Below, piece after piece: positions 1 to 10,112 of a stretch of 64,000 bases of DNA; positions within the stretch are counted from its first letter, which is position 1, and each line of letters starts with the position of its first letter. Location of the stretch: assembly GCA_050084515.1 (NCBI GenBank), contig CM114272.1, positions 43,400,001 to 43,464,000 of the forward strand, in the 5' to 3' direction. Under the pieces are notes generated by a model. It had not been told where the DNA came from. It saw only the letters and a program-made list of their open reading frames with translations, and did not search any database. The stretch comes from Blasia pusilla (lineage: Eukaryota; Marchantiophyta; Marchantiopsida; Blasiales). The position numbers and the translations under genes were made by a program.

Positions 1-2
1 AG

Positions 3-326
3 TATAGCTCGTAGGAGGATGAGTGCTTGGCAGCACTGTGGGCTGTCGCACATTTTAGATGTTATCTATTCGGCAATCCCTTTACCATCACTACTGAACA
101 TCAACCACTTAAGTGGTTGATGGAGTCCGACAAAGGGAAGCTTGTGGGGTGGGCTCTTTTGTTGCACGAGTATGACTTCCAGGTGGTGCATAAACATAGG
201 ACGCTCAACCAAGATGCAAATGGTTTGAGCCATAACCCATGCCCAAGTCAACAAGATGCGACTGGAGCTCGTTGGCATGGTGAGAGTGATGTGGAGTTTT
301 GGCGAGGTCTGATGGAGAGTCCTTAG
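3..326 (+). pseudogene. Gypsy RNase H fragment
   Basis: The frame reads DECLAALWAVAHFRCYLFG, then HQPLKWLMES, then a tail ending DANGLSHNPCP. These are the hallmarks of the gypsy RNase H C-terminal half and of the connection to integrase, where DADGLSR is usual. Two or three residues after LMESDK are missing relative to the family (inferred from family memory), and the frame runs into a stop at 324-326. The upstream RT and the first RNase H catalytic residues lie outside the window. The protein would have degraded the RNA of the RNA:DNA hybrid during reverse transcription. It is now non-functional. Confidence 0.8.
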
Positions 327-479
327 ATCTAGAGGCTGGTGAGGAGATGACAAGTGGCCGAGATATTCACGACGATGGAGTGGTCTTGGAGTACACGCGT
401 ACTAGTAGTGTCCCGAGCACAGTGGGTGCTAGAGAGCAAGATCGGATCCTACAACAAGCCAAACGGTTTCGGTGGGAGG

Positions 480-1250
480 GCACACATGTGTTGCAAGTGT
501 GGGAAGATGGTAGAGTGCGTGTAGTGCCTCATCCTTTACAGAGAGCACGTTTGGTGCGTCATGCCCACAAGGAGTTGGGTCATTTTGGAGTGAAGCGGAC
601 GTACAGCTTGCTCTAGATTCAGTATTGATGGTGAGGTATGCAGACTGACGTTCAACAGTTTGTTGCCAGATGCATGGTGTGTGATTGAGTCCGAGCATCG
701 TTTAATGCTTCGACTCCATAGTCGCATCCACTGCCGATCATGGGTTTAGGTTATAGATGGAGTTTGGATTTTGGAGGACCTTTGCCTTTGACGGAGGGCC
801 ATAGTTGTTATGTGTGGGTGATGGTCGAGCACTTCTCCAAGTGGATAGAGTTGGTTGTATTGCCTGACAAAGCGAGTGAGGGAGTAGCGTATGCCTTCCT
901 AGATCGAGTGCTGACTTATTAAGGCGCACCAGCTGAGGTGTTGACAGACCAGGGTATAGAGTTCCGCAAGGAGTTTCAGGCCTTGTGTGATCATGCATTG
1001 ATCGATCATCACACCACTTCACGAGATCATCCTGAGGCGGATGGACTAGCTGGGCGGGTTGTGCAGACGGTGTTGAGAGGACTACGCAAGTATGGCTTGC
1101 AAAGAGGTCACCTAGGAGATTGGGACCTTCAGTTGCCGTGGTTGGCGATGGGATACAGATTCAGTAGGCAGGCATCCTTAGCGTCTTTCTCCTTATACTT
1201 GTTGCTTTATGGCTGAGAGCCATATTTACCTTCGGCCATTCATTGAGATG
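480..1250 (+). pseudogene. Gypsy integrase remnant
   Basis: The H2C2 zinc-binding motif is present: HAHKELGH near 560-585 and CMVC near 673-684. The integrase core follows, with the first catalytic Asp in WSLDFGGPLP (about 763) and the second in VLTDQG (about 938-955). The third position reads ADGLAGRVVQT (about 1,036-1,068), where the family normally has AERVVQT, so the catalytic Glu is replaced by Gly. Stops interrupt the frame at about 614, 626, 687, 717, 920 and 1,214. Integrase would insert element cDNA into chromosomes; this copy cannot. Confidence 0.8.
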
Positions 1251-1503
1251 TTGGTGAGGTGTTGAACCTTGATGACCTTGATGTATGGATGCGAGCATAT
1301 TCTCAGAGGGCTGAGTTATTTCCGAAAGTGATGCCCATGGCGTTTGAGAACTTGGCGATTGCGCAACATCAGGATACGTTGAGGTATGCGACTATTCGGG
1401 GAGGTGGTTATCGACCTACTATCCCGAGGTTGCATCAGGGAGACTATGTGTACTTGCAGCAGACAACACCCAGAACGTTGGATGTGACTACACGTGCACC
1501 ATC

Positions 1504-1806
1504 TTGAGAGTACGTGAAGTTTTGCCATCCGGTGTTCTCTTATTGGAGGGACACGATGGTATGGTTTGGAAGGACCATGTGCATAACTGTGCGCCATATC
1601 ATCTTCCAAACATTGAAGGTACAATTGATCCAAGCTTAGCAATAGTTCTTGCAGGCTTGCGGTGTATGTTGTGTGGTTCCCCCCGTGGTGCAGCCACAAT
1701 GCTAGTCTGTGATGGGTGTTTGAGATGATGGCATATGGCATGTTTGACGTCACCTCTCACTAGGGTTCCTCGAGGACAATGGATGTGTTCCAGATGTATA
1801 TAGAGT
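1504..1806 (+). pseudogene. C-terminal PHD-finger module of the gypsy polyprotein
   Basis: The frame runs LPSGVLLLEG, then WKDHVHNCAPYHLPN, then a complete PHD signature: CMLC, CDGC, WHMAC and a final WMCSRC at 1,783-1,803. This gives all eight zinc ligands of a C4HC3 PHD finger (C-C, C-C, H-C, C-C). One in-frame TGA at 1,726-1,728 sits just before the WH, probably a decayed Gly or Trp codon. PHD fingers usually bind histone H3 tails, so here it may have guided integration, the role a chromodomain plays in chromoviruses. That role is inference. Homology of the module to PHD is clear from ligand spacing. Confidence 0.82.
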
Positions 1807-2163
1807 AGGGAGTTCTACATTCTGACTTGTGTTTGTGACATGGATGACAAGAAGGCGACTAACGATGGGGCCACATGAGCACCTGACCTTCTTGCTCTTA
1901 GCGTCCGAGAGATGTATGTCATGGTAGGTGGGGATAGATGGCTATCTGGAGTTAGAGGGACCTAACCACCAGCTAGGGAGGCGATTGGAGATATTTTTGT
2001 ACTTCTTGTCTTGTTGTTTGAATGCCATAAGTTAGCATGGGATCGTGCATATCTATCCGTGTGTTCGGTGACAGCGATGTATGTTGTGTAGCGATGTGTA
2101 TGCGCACGACAAATGTCATGTCTTATAGGAAAGATCGGTTAGATCTATTAGAGCAACTGTATG
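1807..2163 (+). repeat. Non-coding flank with R1-type repeat, left half
   Basis: No gene is visible. Positions 1,985-2,110 match 9,983-10,112 (same order, about 85% by eye) and the reverse complement of about 60,413-60,535. Positions 2,110-2,163 match the left edge of the R1 copy near 62,390-62,450. This is therefore the left part of the R1 locus that was split by the gypsy insertion at 2,164. R1 may be the LTR of the PHD-type gypsy family, since the two lie next to each other, but no clean LTR boundary was found. Confidence 0.6.
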
Positions 2164-3173
2164 TGTCGCGACCCTCATGACCAAACGAGTGCCAAAGTGG
2201 AACATCGGAACATTAGCGGGCTCACGCTAAGATGGTTTGCGCGTTGGAGTGGTCTCGAAGAAGAGACAAGAGATGAGACGCAAGCGAGGCTTTGCATTTC
2301 AGATGTTATGGTCGCGATTGAGAAACATGGACCAAACGCGGAACAAGACTTGAAAGGAGTTGAGTCTAGAAAGTGGGTTGCCAAAGGAAGGAATCCGGAT
2401 TTGGAACGCCATTAGCGTTTGAGAGTTTCCGACTGTATTTATAACCATAACTTTTAGCACCAAGATGATTTTGGATTAAACAAGGATGCATTGGAAGGCT
2501 TATGGAAAGCCGGTTCAAACGCACTAAAGATCTTTGCAAACGCATAAGCAGTGGCTGAGAAACAACCCGGAAACGACTGTAAGTAGAGTCAGGTTGAGGG
2601 CCACAATGAAGGGTCCGACCCTCCTTTTCCAAAGGGGGGGGGGGGGATTTATTGGAGAACCCCAAAAGTACTAGTAAGGGGGAAGGTCTCCGAGAGTGCT
2701 TGGAACTCAAACCCCACTTTGGGCGCCACGGGGCGGCTCAAGGGCATGGAACGGATCGAGAGTTTGGGGTTGGGTTGGAAAACCTGAACCAAGTCTACGG
2801 AGGCAATTTTAGACATCCCTCTTGGATTCCACCTCGCGACTCAATAACTTGGGTCTTGGTTTGGAACTTGCACGAGGTCCGTTGAACAGTTGGGATCGCC
2901 AGGCGTGCAAGTGTCGTTTTAGGTTCCTGGACTAATCAGGAAGTCTGTTCCAAGTCTTGAAGGACTTGCCATGTTTTGGAAACTAGGAATTAAGGAAGGT
3001 TGAGCTTGATGAGACGCCGAGTTGAAAACTCGGTGGGTTGGAACGCTGGTTGGCCCGGACCCGACTAACGAGATTGGGTGTTTGGGTGCATATCAACGAT
3101 GAGATCGTGTCCTGCTGAACGTACGTTTCCGCAACACTAAAGATTGACGTTCAAGGAGAGTAGGGGCGCGACA
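2164..3173 (+). repeat. 5' LTR of the chromovirus
   Basis: The 1,010-bp LTR starts TGTCGCGACC and ends GCGCGACA, giving a 7-bp terminal inverted repeat TGTCGCG/CGCGACA. It holds a run of 13 G at about 2,634-2,646 where the 3' LTR has 5. Promoter and polyadenylation signals should lie here, but I could not place a clear TATA box. It is followed after two bases by the primer-binding site. Confidence 0.95.
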
Positions 3174-3175
3174 AG

Positions 3176-3187
3176 TGGTATCAGAGC
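3176..3187 (+). other. Primer-binding site (initiator tRNA-Met)
   Basis: TGGTATCAGAGC lies two bases after the LTR. It is the standard plant LTR-retrotransposon primer site, complementary to the 3' end of initiator tRNA-Met. It starts minus-strand cDNA synthesis. Confidence 0.93.
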
Positions 3188-3316
3188 AAGTCCTTGGTGA
3201 GCGAGAACTTGGGGTCGTGGGATCAACAGAACGCTTGGGAAAACTCAAGGTAGCGGCTAGACTCAGACGCTCGAGGAGGGACGCAAGAAACGAGGAGGAG
3301 ATTTGAGTGAGTTGGC

Positions 3317-4251
3317 TTGAAAATGGTGATCGAGGGGGAACAACCCAAGAAGCGCCGAATCAAGCGACCTGAACCAAGAGAGGAACCAATGCCGGACCGT
3401 GAAGCTATGGAGGAGACGGAGACTCTCGAAGAGCTGAACACCAGATGTGAGGACGTTCTAGAGGCGAATCCTTCCACGGGGCCATCGGGCCCAAACTCAG
3501 GGGAACCGACCGAGTCAAGCCAGACTTTGGACTTGTTGAAGTTGTTGGTGGAGCAGATGTCCCACCAAAGCAAGAGGATTGCAGAGTTAGAAGCCACCCA
3601 AACTCTGGGTGCGGGCAAAAAGCTCTGCAAGACAAACCTGCCCACGCCATTCATTGGGGACGGGCGCTCGCAGAAAGTGAAGGATTTCCTTTCGGAACTG
3701 GAATTGTACTTCGAGGCGCAGAGGGCAACTGAGCAGGACAAGGTGACGGTAGCCATTACTTTCCTGAAGGATCATGCGCTACAATGGTGGACAGCTCAAC
3801 GAGAGGAATATCTGGCCGGCGAGTCGCCTCTGAGTTGGGAGGAGTTTAAGGTGTTGATTGGGGATCGATTCACTCCAGAGTACCAAGGGTTGCGTGACAC
3901 GATGGGATGCGTGCGGATGCGGCAGAGTGGTTCCTTAAGCGCGTATGTGAGGGAGTTTAGTGCAAATTGACTTCTCTTCCAAAGATGGATGAGCACGCGA
4001 AGAAGGCTATCTTCATTAGTGGACTCAAGCCAAGCGCTAAAAAGGCCCTTTACCAAATGCCGACGTTGCTAGATACCTGCGCGGATCTTTTGAAGCTAGC
4101 GGAGCGGATTGGGGACGATGAGGTCCAAACCCAGAAACCCTTTGAGCCAGAAGGTTTTTCGAAGAAGTCAAAAAATAAGGAGACGTTCAAAAGAGTCTAG
4201 AGTGGGGACCAGCACGATCCAGGAGAGTGGTCTGCCCCGGCAACAAAACGA
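3317..4251 (+). pseudogene. Chromovirus gag (frameshifted)
   Basis: The first ORF (3,317-3,970) has a charged N-terminus with a Pro/Ser segment, then a retrotransposon gag capsid core with ALQWWTAQ and SWEEFKVLIGDRF. A one-base frameshift near 3,967 moves the reading to a second frame (KMDEHAKKAIFISGLKPSAK). That frame meets a TAG at 4,198-4,200, where the related copy near 48,590 reads Trp. The nucleocapsid follows in the same frame with a CCHC zinc knuckle CYNCGEPGHLAKVC at about 4,315-4,356. Gag would build the cytoplasmic virus-like particle. As it stands no full-length Gag can be made without frameshift and readthrough. Confidence 0.88.
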
Positions 4252-7200
4252 GTGGAACTTCATGCGAAGCCGAGAGGAGGACAGCACTCAAAGTCAGGGA
4301 ACGGAAAGGTCATATGCTACAACTGTGGCGAACCGGGGCACCTGGCAAAAGTGTGTTCGAAACAGAAGGTTAGTAATGGGAGTATGATTGCGTTTGCTGC
4401 TAAGCATATGTTGGCGGGTGATCTCGAGACGTCCCTTCAGGTCACCAAGAGGACGCACAATTTGGTGTACCTAAGATCCAAGATTGCTGATCGCGATGTG
4501 TTGTTGCTTGTGGATACAGGTGCTTCGCACTCCTTCCTAAGCCTGAGAATCGTGAAGGAACTGGGTTTGTCTACCTCTAAGGCGGATGAGCCCATTCGAG
4601 TAGGATTTGCAGGAGGCAAGTCTCATCGGACTTCTGAATTGGTCTTGGGTTTGACCGTAGGATGCGGAGTATTCGAGTTGAAGGAGAATTTCACTGTGTG
4701 CGAAATGGATGGCATTGACGGAGTCTTGGGGAATACATTCCTAGATGCATATGAGGTGGAGTTAAGACGTAGACCTTTGAGGTTGCGCATCTTGCTAAAA
4801 GGAAAACGGTTACAAGTGTGGTTGGTCCGTGAGGTTCCGGCGAAAAAGGAGTTAGTGAACTTGATTACAAGGAGGAGCATGATCGAGTTGGAGGATGGAT
4901 TTCTCTGCTTGATGAGACAAGTGGAGGAGGCCACAAGCAGAATACGCAGAGATCAGGACACTGCTTCAAGGAGAATCCCAAAACCACTCCAGGAAGTGGT
5001 CAAGGAGTTTGAGGATATCTTGACAAATGAGCTTCCGACTGAATTGCCGCCACATAGAGCCGTCGATCATAAGATAGAGATCATACCTGGTTCCCAACCG
5101 CCTTCAAAAGCACCATATAGGTTGAATCAGGAGGAACTTCTTGAGTTGAAAAGGAAGTTAAGTGAGCTCTTGGAAAAGGGTTACATTAGCACTAGCAAGT
5201 CACCTTATGGAGCACCAGTTCTTTTTGTGAAGAAGAAGGATGGAAAGATGAGGCTATGTGTTGATTACCGTGCGCTGAATAAAGTGACGGTTCGGAAAAA
5301 TTATCCTCCTCCGAGGATAGATGATCTCTTCGATAGGCAAGTAGGCGCAAGATATTTCAGTAGGATTGACTTGAAGTCAGGATATTACCAGATCCGGATT
5401 GCCGAGGCAGATGTGGAGAAGATTGCGTGTAGGACAAGATACGGTTCCTTTGAGTTTGTAGTGATGCCTTTCGGTCTATGTAACGCGCCTCCGACGTTCA
5501 TCACATTGATGAACTCCATTTTTCAAAAGGAAATGGATGAGTATGTTATCATCTATATTGATAACATACTTATCTATTCGAAGTCACTAGAGGAGCACGT
5601 TCGACATGTGAGAGCGGTCTTGTCTAAGCTAAGGGCAAATCAGTTGTACGCGAATGTAGAGAAGAGCAAATTTGGTTTGAGCAAGATCAAATTCTTGGGT
5701 CACGTGGTTAGTGCAGATGGCGTCAGTCCAGACATGGAGAAGGTAAAAGTGATTATTGAGTGGGAACCCCCATCCACTGTAAAGGGGATGAGGAGGTTCA
5801 TTGGTGCGGTGCAGTTCTATCGCACTTATGTGAAAAACTTTTTGGGAATTGTGAGACCTCTCACAGATTGGACAGCAAAGTTTGCCAACACGACTTGGCC
5901 CCACGAAGTTAATGAAGCATTCAGCCGAGTGAAGCAGATTCTATCGCAGGAACCAATATTGAAGTTGCCGAAGTTTGACAAACCGTTCGGAGTGCATACC
6001 GATGCTAGTGATTTTGCGGTTACAGGAATGTTGGTGCAAGAAGGGAGACCGGTAGCATACGAGAGCAAGAAGCTTAGCGAGATTGAAAGGAGATGGCCCA
6101 CTCACGAGAAAGAGTTGTTCGCGGTGGTATATTGCTTGAGGAAGTGGCGGCATTATCTAGGGCTCCACAGGACTCGAGTATTCACCAATAATATATCACT
6201 CAAGTATTTTGAGACCCAGGATCGAGTGACACCGAAACAATTGCGATGGCATGATACCTTGGCACTGATGGATGTTGAGTTGATTCACAAGCCAAGTAAA
6301 GATAATATGATTCCAGATGCGTTGAGTCGCAAGGAGGAACACATGCCATCGACGACACAGGTCTTGAGAGCAATGTTCCCTAAAGAAACAGACCTGGAAA
6401 GAAGGATTCGTGAAGGATATATGAAGGATGCTCACGCAAGGGAGTACTTGAGGAAGTTGAAGCAGGGTGAGAAGGTGGCCAACATAAGTTTGAGGCACGG
6501 TTTACTAAGGTTCAAGCAGAGCAGGATCTATGTAGGGCAAGGCAGGATGCGAACCAAAGTGTTAGCGGAGTGTCACGACGGACCCTTGGCAAGACATAAA
6601 GGAGAGAAATTTACGCTGGCTGTTCTGTTGAAGCGGTTCTTTTGGCCCAACATGAAAGAGGATGTTGCTCAATATATGAAGACCTGTGTGACCCACCAAG
6701 CGAATAGAGTTTCTTATGATAAGAAACAAGGCTTGCTGCATCCCTTGCCGATCCCAGAAGGACCCTTGCAAAGTGTGAGTATGGATTTCATCACGAGTCT
6801 TCCGGAATCTGAGGAATACAACACTATACTTGTGATTGTTGATCGATTTAGCAAGTTGGCGAGATTCGTGCCGACGGTGGATTCCGCAACGGCTTATACG
6901 ACGTCGCAAGTGTTTCCCGATAGCTGGTGGTGTGCTCACGGTTTGCCGAGGAGCATTGTTTCAGATCGGGCTCCAAAGTTTACCAGTGCTTTCTGGAAGC
7001 ACTTGTTCAGGAGGTTTAAGACCAAGTTGAGTTTCAGTACGGCTTTCTACCCATAGACGGATGGACAGACTGAAAAGGTAAACTCAATCATGAATCAGTA
7101 CTTAAGGAATTATGTCAGTGTTGATCAACGAGATTGGGTCAAGTGGCTGAGCATGGCGGAGTATTACTACAACTCGACCAAGCATTCTGCAACTAGAGAA

Positions 7201-7841
7201 TCTCCGTTTCTCTTGGCAAATGGACGAGAGCCAGAAGGGCCTCTTGACCTAGCCCTTTTGAAGGATACTACATTGGCATGAACACGACAAGCGACAATAA
7301 AAGGTTTGTTGGTAGAAATGCGAGAACGGGAAGAACGAGCAAGGCGAAGTCTTGCAAAGGCTGAAATGAGGTACGTTAAGCATGCTAACAAGAGTTGGCG
7401 CCAAGTACGATTCCAAGTGTGGTTGAGTGTGAAGAATCTCACTCTTCCGAAAGAGTTGTCTGCGAAGCTGTCTGCCAAGTATGTTGGATCGTATGTGATT
7501 GTGGCAAACCCGTTTAGGATGTGTATACTTTGGGGCTGCCGATCGAGTTCAAGATTCACCCAACCTTTCATGTGTCATTGTTGAAGAAATATCTTCAAGA
7601 TAATGGACGTTTTGAGTGGAGACAGGTGGTGAGGCCGCACCCGGTGATCATAAATAAAGAGCCGGAGTTTGAGGTGGAGACCATCTTACGTTCGAGGCGT
7701 CGGGCCAACAAGTATGAATACTTGGTTAAATGGAAGGGCTACCATGTGAAGGAGGCGACTTGGATTGCAGAGGCGGATTTGGAAGACACGCAAGAGTTGT
7801 TGCGAGACTTCAAGCGAACGCAAGCGAAGCACATACGTTAG
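4252..7841 (+). pseudogene. Chromovirus pol: protease, RT, RNase H, integrase, chromodomain (inactivated)
   Basis: Domains in order: zinc knuckle (about 4,315), aspartic protease LVDTGASHSFLS (about 4,507-4,542), reverse transcriptase with YFSRIDLKSGYYQIRI and the active-site block, RNase H from HTDASDF (about 5,995), integrase with MDF, SDRAP and TEKVNS catalytic blocks, and a chromodomain (about 7,665-7,815, KYEYLVKWKGYHVKEATW). Breaks: RT box reads YIDN, not YIDD, at 5,554-5,565; an RNase H Asp position reads Asn at 6,187-6,189; the zinc motif reads CVTH; stops at 7,054-7,056 and 7,279-7,281; a small in-frame deletion near 7,410; a frameshift near 7,515. The final ORF ends at 7,841. Confidence 0.9.
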
Positions 7842-8518
7842 TACGAGGAGAAGCTAGAGACATGACTTGTAACCATTGGAATCTTGGGCCGAAGGCCATT
7901 GTAACTAGCATATGCTAGTGTTGCAATAAAGGAGTGTATGGATTTGGAGATTCGATGCTAGAGTTGATTCCAATTTGTATGTGGTAGTGCATGGCTATGA
8001 GTCGTTCATCATAGGCCTAGGATGTAAGTCAAGAGGACATACAAGGAGTATTTGAGGTGAGAGCTCGTATGTGGATAAGCACCTAGAACAGAACCTTGTG
8101 TTGGATTACACTCGGGCTCGCCCTAGTGTCGGCGGGAGAGATGAAGTCTATCTTGGGGCTTGGGGTGATCTTACTTGTGGCTACATGGGTAAACTTAGTG
8201 ACGCGCCTAAGTCGAATACGAGAGCGACCCAATAGTAGTATGATTTGTAGACCAGGTAAACAGGTGTGATGTTTACAGGAATGAGCCAGAAGAGTCTAAG
8301 GTTGCACACTTAGTTAGCTTATTTGATAGGTTAGTTCTTTGGAATCAGTCCAGGGTTATCAAAGAGGAGAGCCTAATAATTCTACGTGAGGCAAAGCGAC
8401 AACTATAGACTAAGAGGAATTTCGGGTTAGCCACCATAACGCAATTCAATGTCAAGGGGAAGGCTGCCCAGGAGACTTGACATAACAAAGGTTTGCATTG
8501 ATGAGGGCATCAACTTCT
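7842..8518 (+). other. Chromovirus 3' untranslated region
   Basis: Non-coding stretch between the chromodomain stop and the polypurine tract. The same kind of sequence follows the chromodomain in the second family copy (52,150-52,860), so it is an ordinary part of the element. No additional ORF or embedded element was recognised. Confidence 0.7.
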
Positions 8519-8531
8519 AAAGAGGGGTGAG
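8519..8531 (+). other. Polypurine tract
   Basis: AAAGAGGGGTGAG directly precedes the 3' LTR and would prime plus-strand synthesis. The same tract (AAAGAGGGGTAAG) precedes the decayed LTR at 52,874. Confidence 0.85.
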
Positions 8532-9533
8532 TGTCGCGACCCTCATGACCAAACGAGTGCCAAAGTGGAACATCGGAACATTAGCGGGCTCACGCTAAGA
8601 TGGTTTGCGCGTTGGAGTGGTCTCGAAGAAGAGACAAGAGATGAGACGCAAGCGAGGCTTTGCATTTCAGATGTTATGGTCGCGATTGAGAAACATGGAC
8701 CAAACGCGGAACAAGACTTGAAAGGAGTTGAGTCTAGAAAGTGGGTTGCCAAAGGAAGGAATCCGGATTTGGAACGCCATTAGCGTTTGAGAGTTTCCGA
8801 CTGTATTTATAACCATAACTTTTAGCACCAAGATGATTTTGGATTAAACAAGGATGCATTGGAAGGCTTATGGAAAGCCGGTTCAAACGCACTAAAGATC
8901 TTTGCAAACGCATAAGCAGTGGCTGAGAAACAACCCGGAAACGACTGTAAGTAGAGTCAGGTTGAGGGCCACAATGAAGGGTCCGACCCTCCTTTTCCAA
9001 AGGGGGATTTATTGGAGAACCCCAAAAGTACTAGTAAGGGGGAAGGTCTCCGAGAGTGCTTGGAACTCAAACCCCACTTTGGGCGCCACGGGGCGGCTCA
9101 AGGGCATGGAACGGATCGAGAGTTTGGGGTTGGGTTGGAAAACCTGAACCAAGTCTACGGAGGCAATTTTAGACATCCCTCTTGGATTCCACCCCGCGAC
9201 TCAATAACTTGGGTCTTGGTTTGGAACTTGCACGAGGTCCGTTGAACAGTTGGGATCGCCAGGCGTGCAAGTGTCGTTTTAGGTTCCTGGACTAATCAGG
9301 AAGTCTGTTCCAAGTCTTGAAGGACTTGCCATGTTTTGGAAACTAGGAATTAAGGAAGGTTGAGCTTGATGAGACGCCGAGTTGAAAACTCGGTGGGTTG
9401 GAACGCTGGTTGGCCCGGACCCGACTAACGAGATTGGGTGTTTGGGTGCATATCAACGATGAGATCGTGTCCTGCTGAACGTACGTTTCCGCAACACTAA
9501 AGATTGACGTTCAAGGAGAGTAGGGGCACAACA
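8532..9533 (+). repeat. 3' LTR of the chromovirus
   Basis: 1,002 bp, colinear with the 5' LTR. By eye the differences are one C/T near 9,194, two G-to-A changes in the terminal CGCGACA (now CACAACA), and 8 fewer G in one homopolymer. The terminal changes are at CpG sites, as expected from methylcytosine deamination. The high identity suggests a recent insertion or gene conversion between the LTRs. Confidence 0.95.
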
Positions 9534-9538
9534 GTGTG

Positions 9539-10112
9539 AGTAGTGGAGAACATGCTTAGTAGGTCGAGGATGACCTGCTGAGGCCTTGGGAAACCTGAGA
9601 GAGCAGGTTTCCCTTTGTTTCGGCTCATTTGGAGCCATATTGAGGAACTTACTATTTTAGGCAAGTACTATTTTGAGGATATGATCATATTTCTATTTTT
9701 GGTTAGTAGCCCTTGACCTCCTCCATCAGGTCAAGAGCCAAGGAGATGACTTGGGAGCATAGGTTACCATGGAGAGAGCTTGGGAGAGGGGAAGGGTATG
9801 CCTCAAGGAGAGAGAGTTTGAGAGCTCATTCTCTCTTTATTGAACCTTTTGGCATGAGGTGGCGGAGCTATGGTCTTGCTTGCCTTGTGTGTGTAACCCA
9901 AGCCTCTCATTAGGAGAGTGGGTTGGGTTTGACATTGAGAGAGACATGTGAGAAATATGGTGTTGTGAGATAGATTGGATCATATTTTATTGGAGATATT
10001 TTGGTATTTCTTGTCTTGTTGTTTGGATGTCATGAGTTAGCATGGGATCGTACGTGTTTGTGTGTGTGTTTGGTGACAGCGATGTATGTTTTGTAGTGAT
10101 GTGTATGCGCAG
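9539..10112 (+). repeat. R1 dispersed repeat, right half
   Basis: The sequence starting AGTAGTGGAGAACATG matches 62,451-62,913 in the same orientation and 60,430-60,965 in reverse complement. All three contain TTACCATGGAGAGAGCTTGG and the same 80-100 codon ORF (here 9,713-9,913). The copy ends at 10,112, where it meets copia sequence. The size, the spread and the link to the PHD-gypsy flank suggest an LTR or a small non-autonomous LTR element, but termini were not identified. Confidence 0.7.

Larger units (their letters stand above)
1..1806 (+). mobile_element. Decayed Ty3/gypsy retrotransposon 3' part (RNase H, integrase, PHD finger)
   Basis: The 3' half of a gypsy-type pol gene is readable in three successive frames. 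It runs RNase H (about 3-323), integrase zinc-binding and core regions (about 480-1,250), a linker, and a C-terminal C4HC3 PHD finger (1,665-1,803). The window edge cuts off the upstream pol. Frame changes near 300 and 1,500 and at least seven in-frame stops show it is dead. Domain order RNase H then integrase identifies Ty3/gypsy rather than copia. The downstream LTR boundary is unclear because the flank has been rearranged into R1-type repeat sequence. Confidence 0.85.
2164..9533 (+). mobile_element. Complete Ty3/gypsy chromovirus with two LTRs (non-autonomous)
   Basis: A 7,370-bp element bounded by two direct LTRs that start TGTCGCG and end CGCGACA (decayed to CACAACA in the right LTR). 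It has an initiator tRNA-Met primer site, gag, pol ordered protease-RT-RNase H-integrase-chromodomain, and a purine-rich tract before the right LTR. The flanks carry GTATG (2,159-2,163) and GTGTG (9,534-9,538), a 5-bp target duplication with one change. It interrupts an R1 repeat. The LTRs differ at only about 3 bases plus one G-run indel, yet the coding region has three nonsense codons, two frameshifts and mutated RT and RNase H active sites. Confidence 0.95.
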
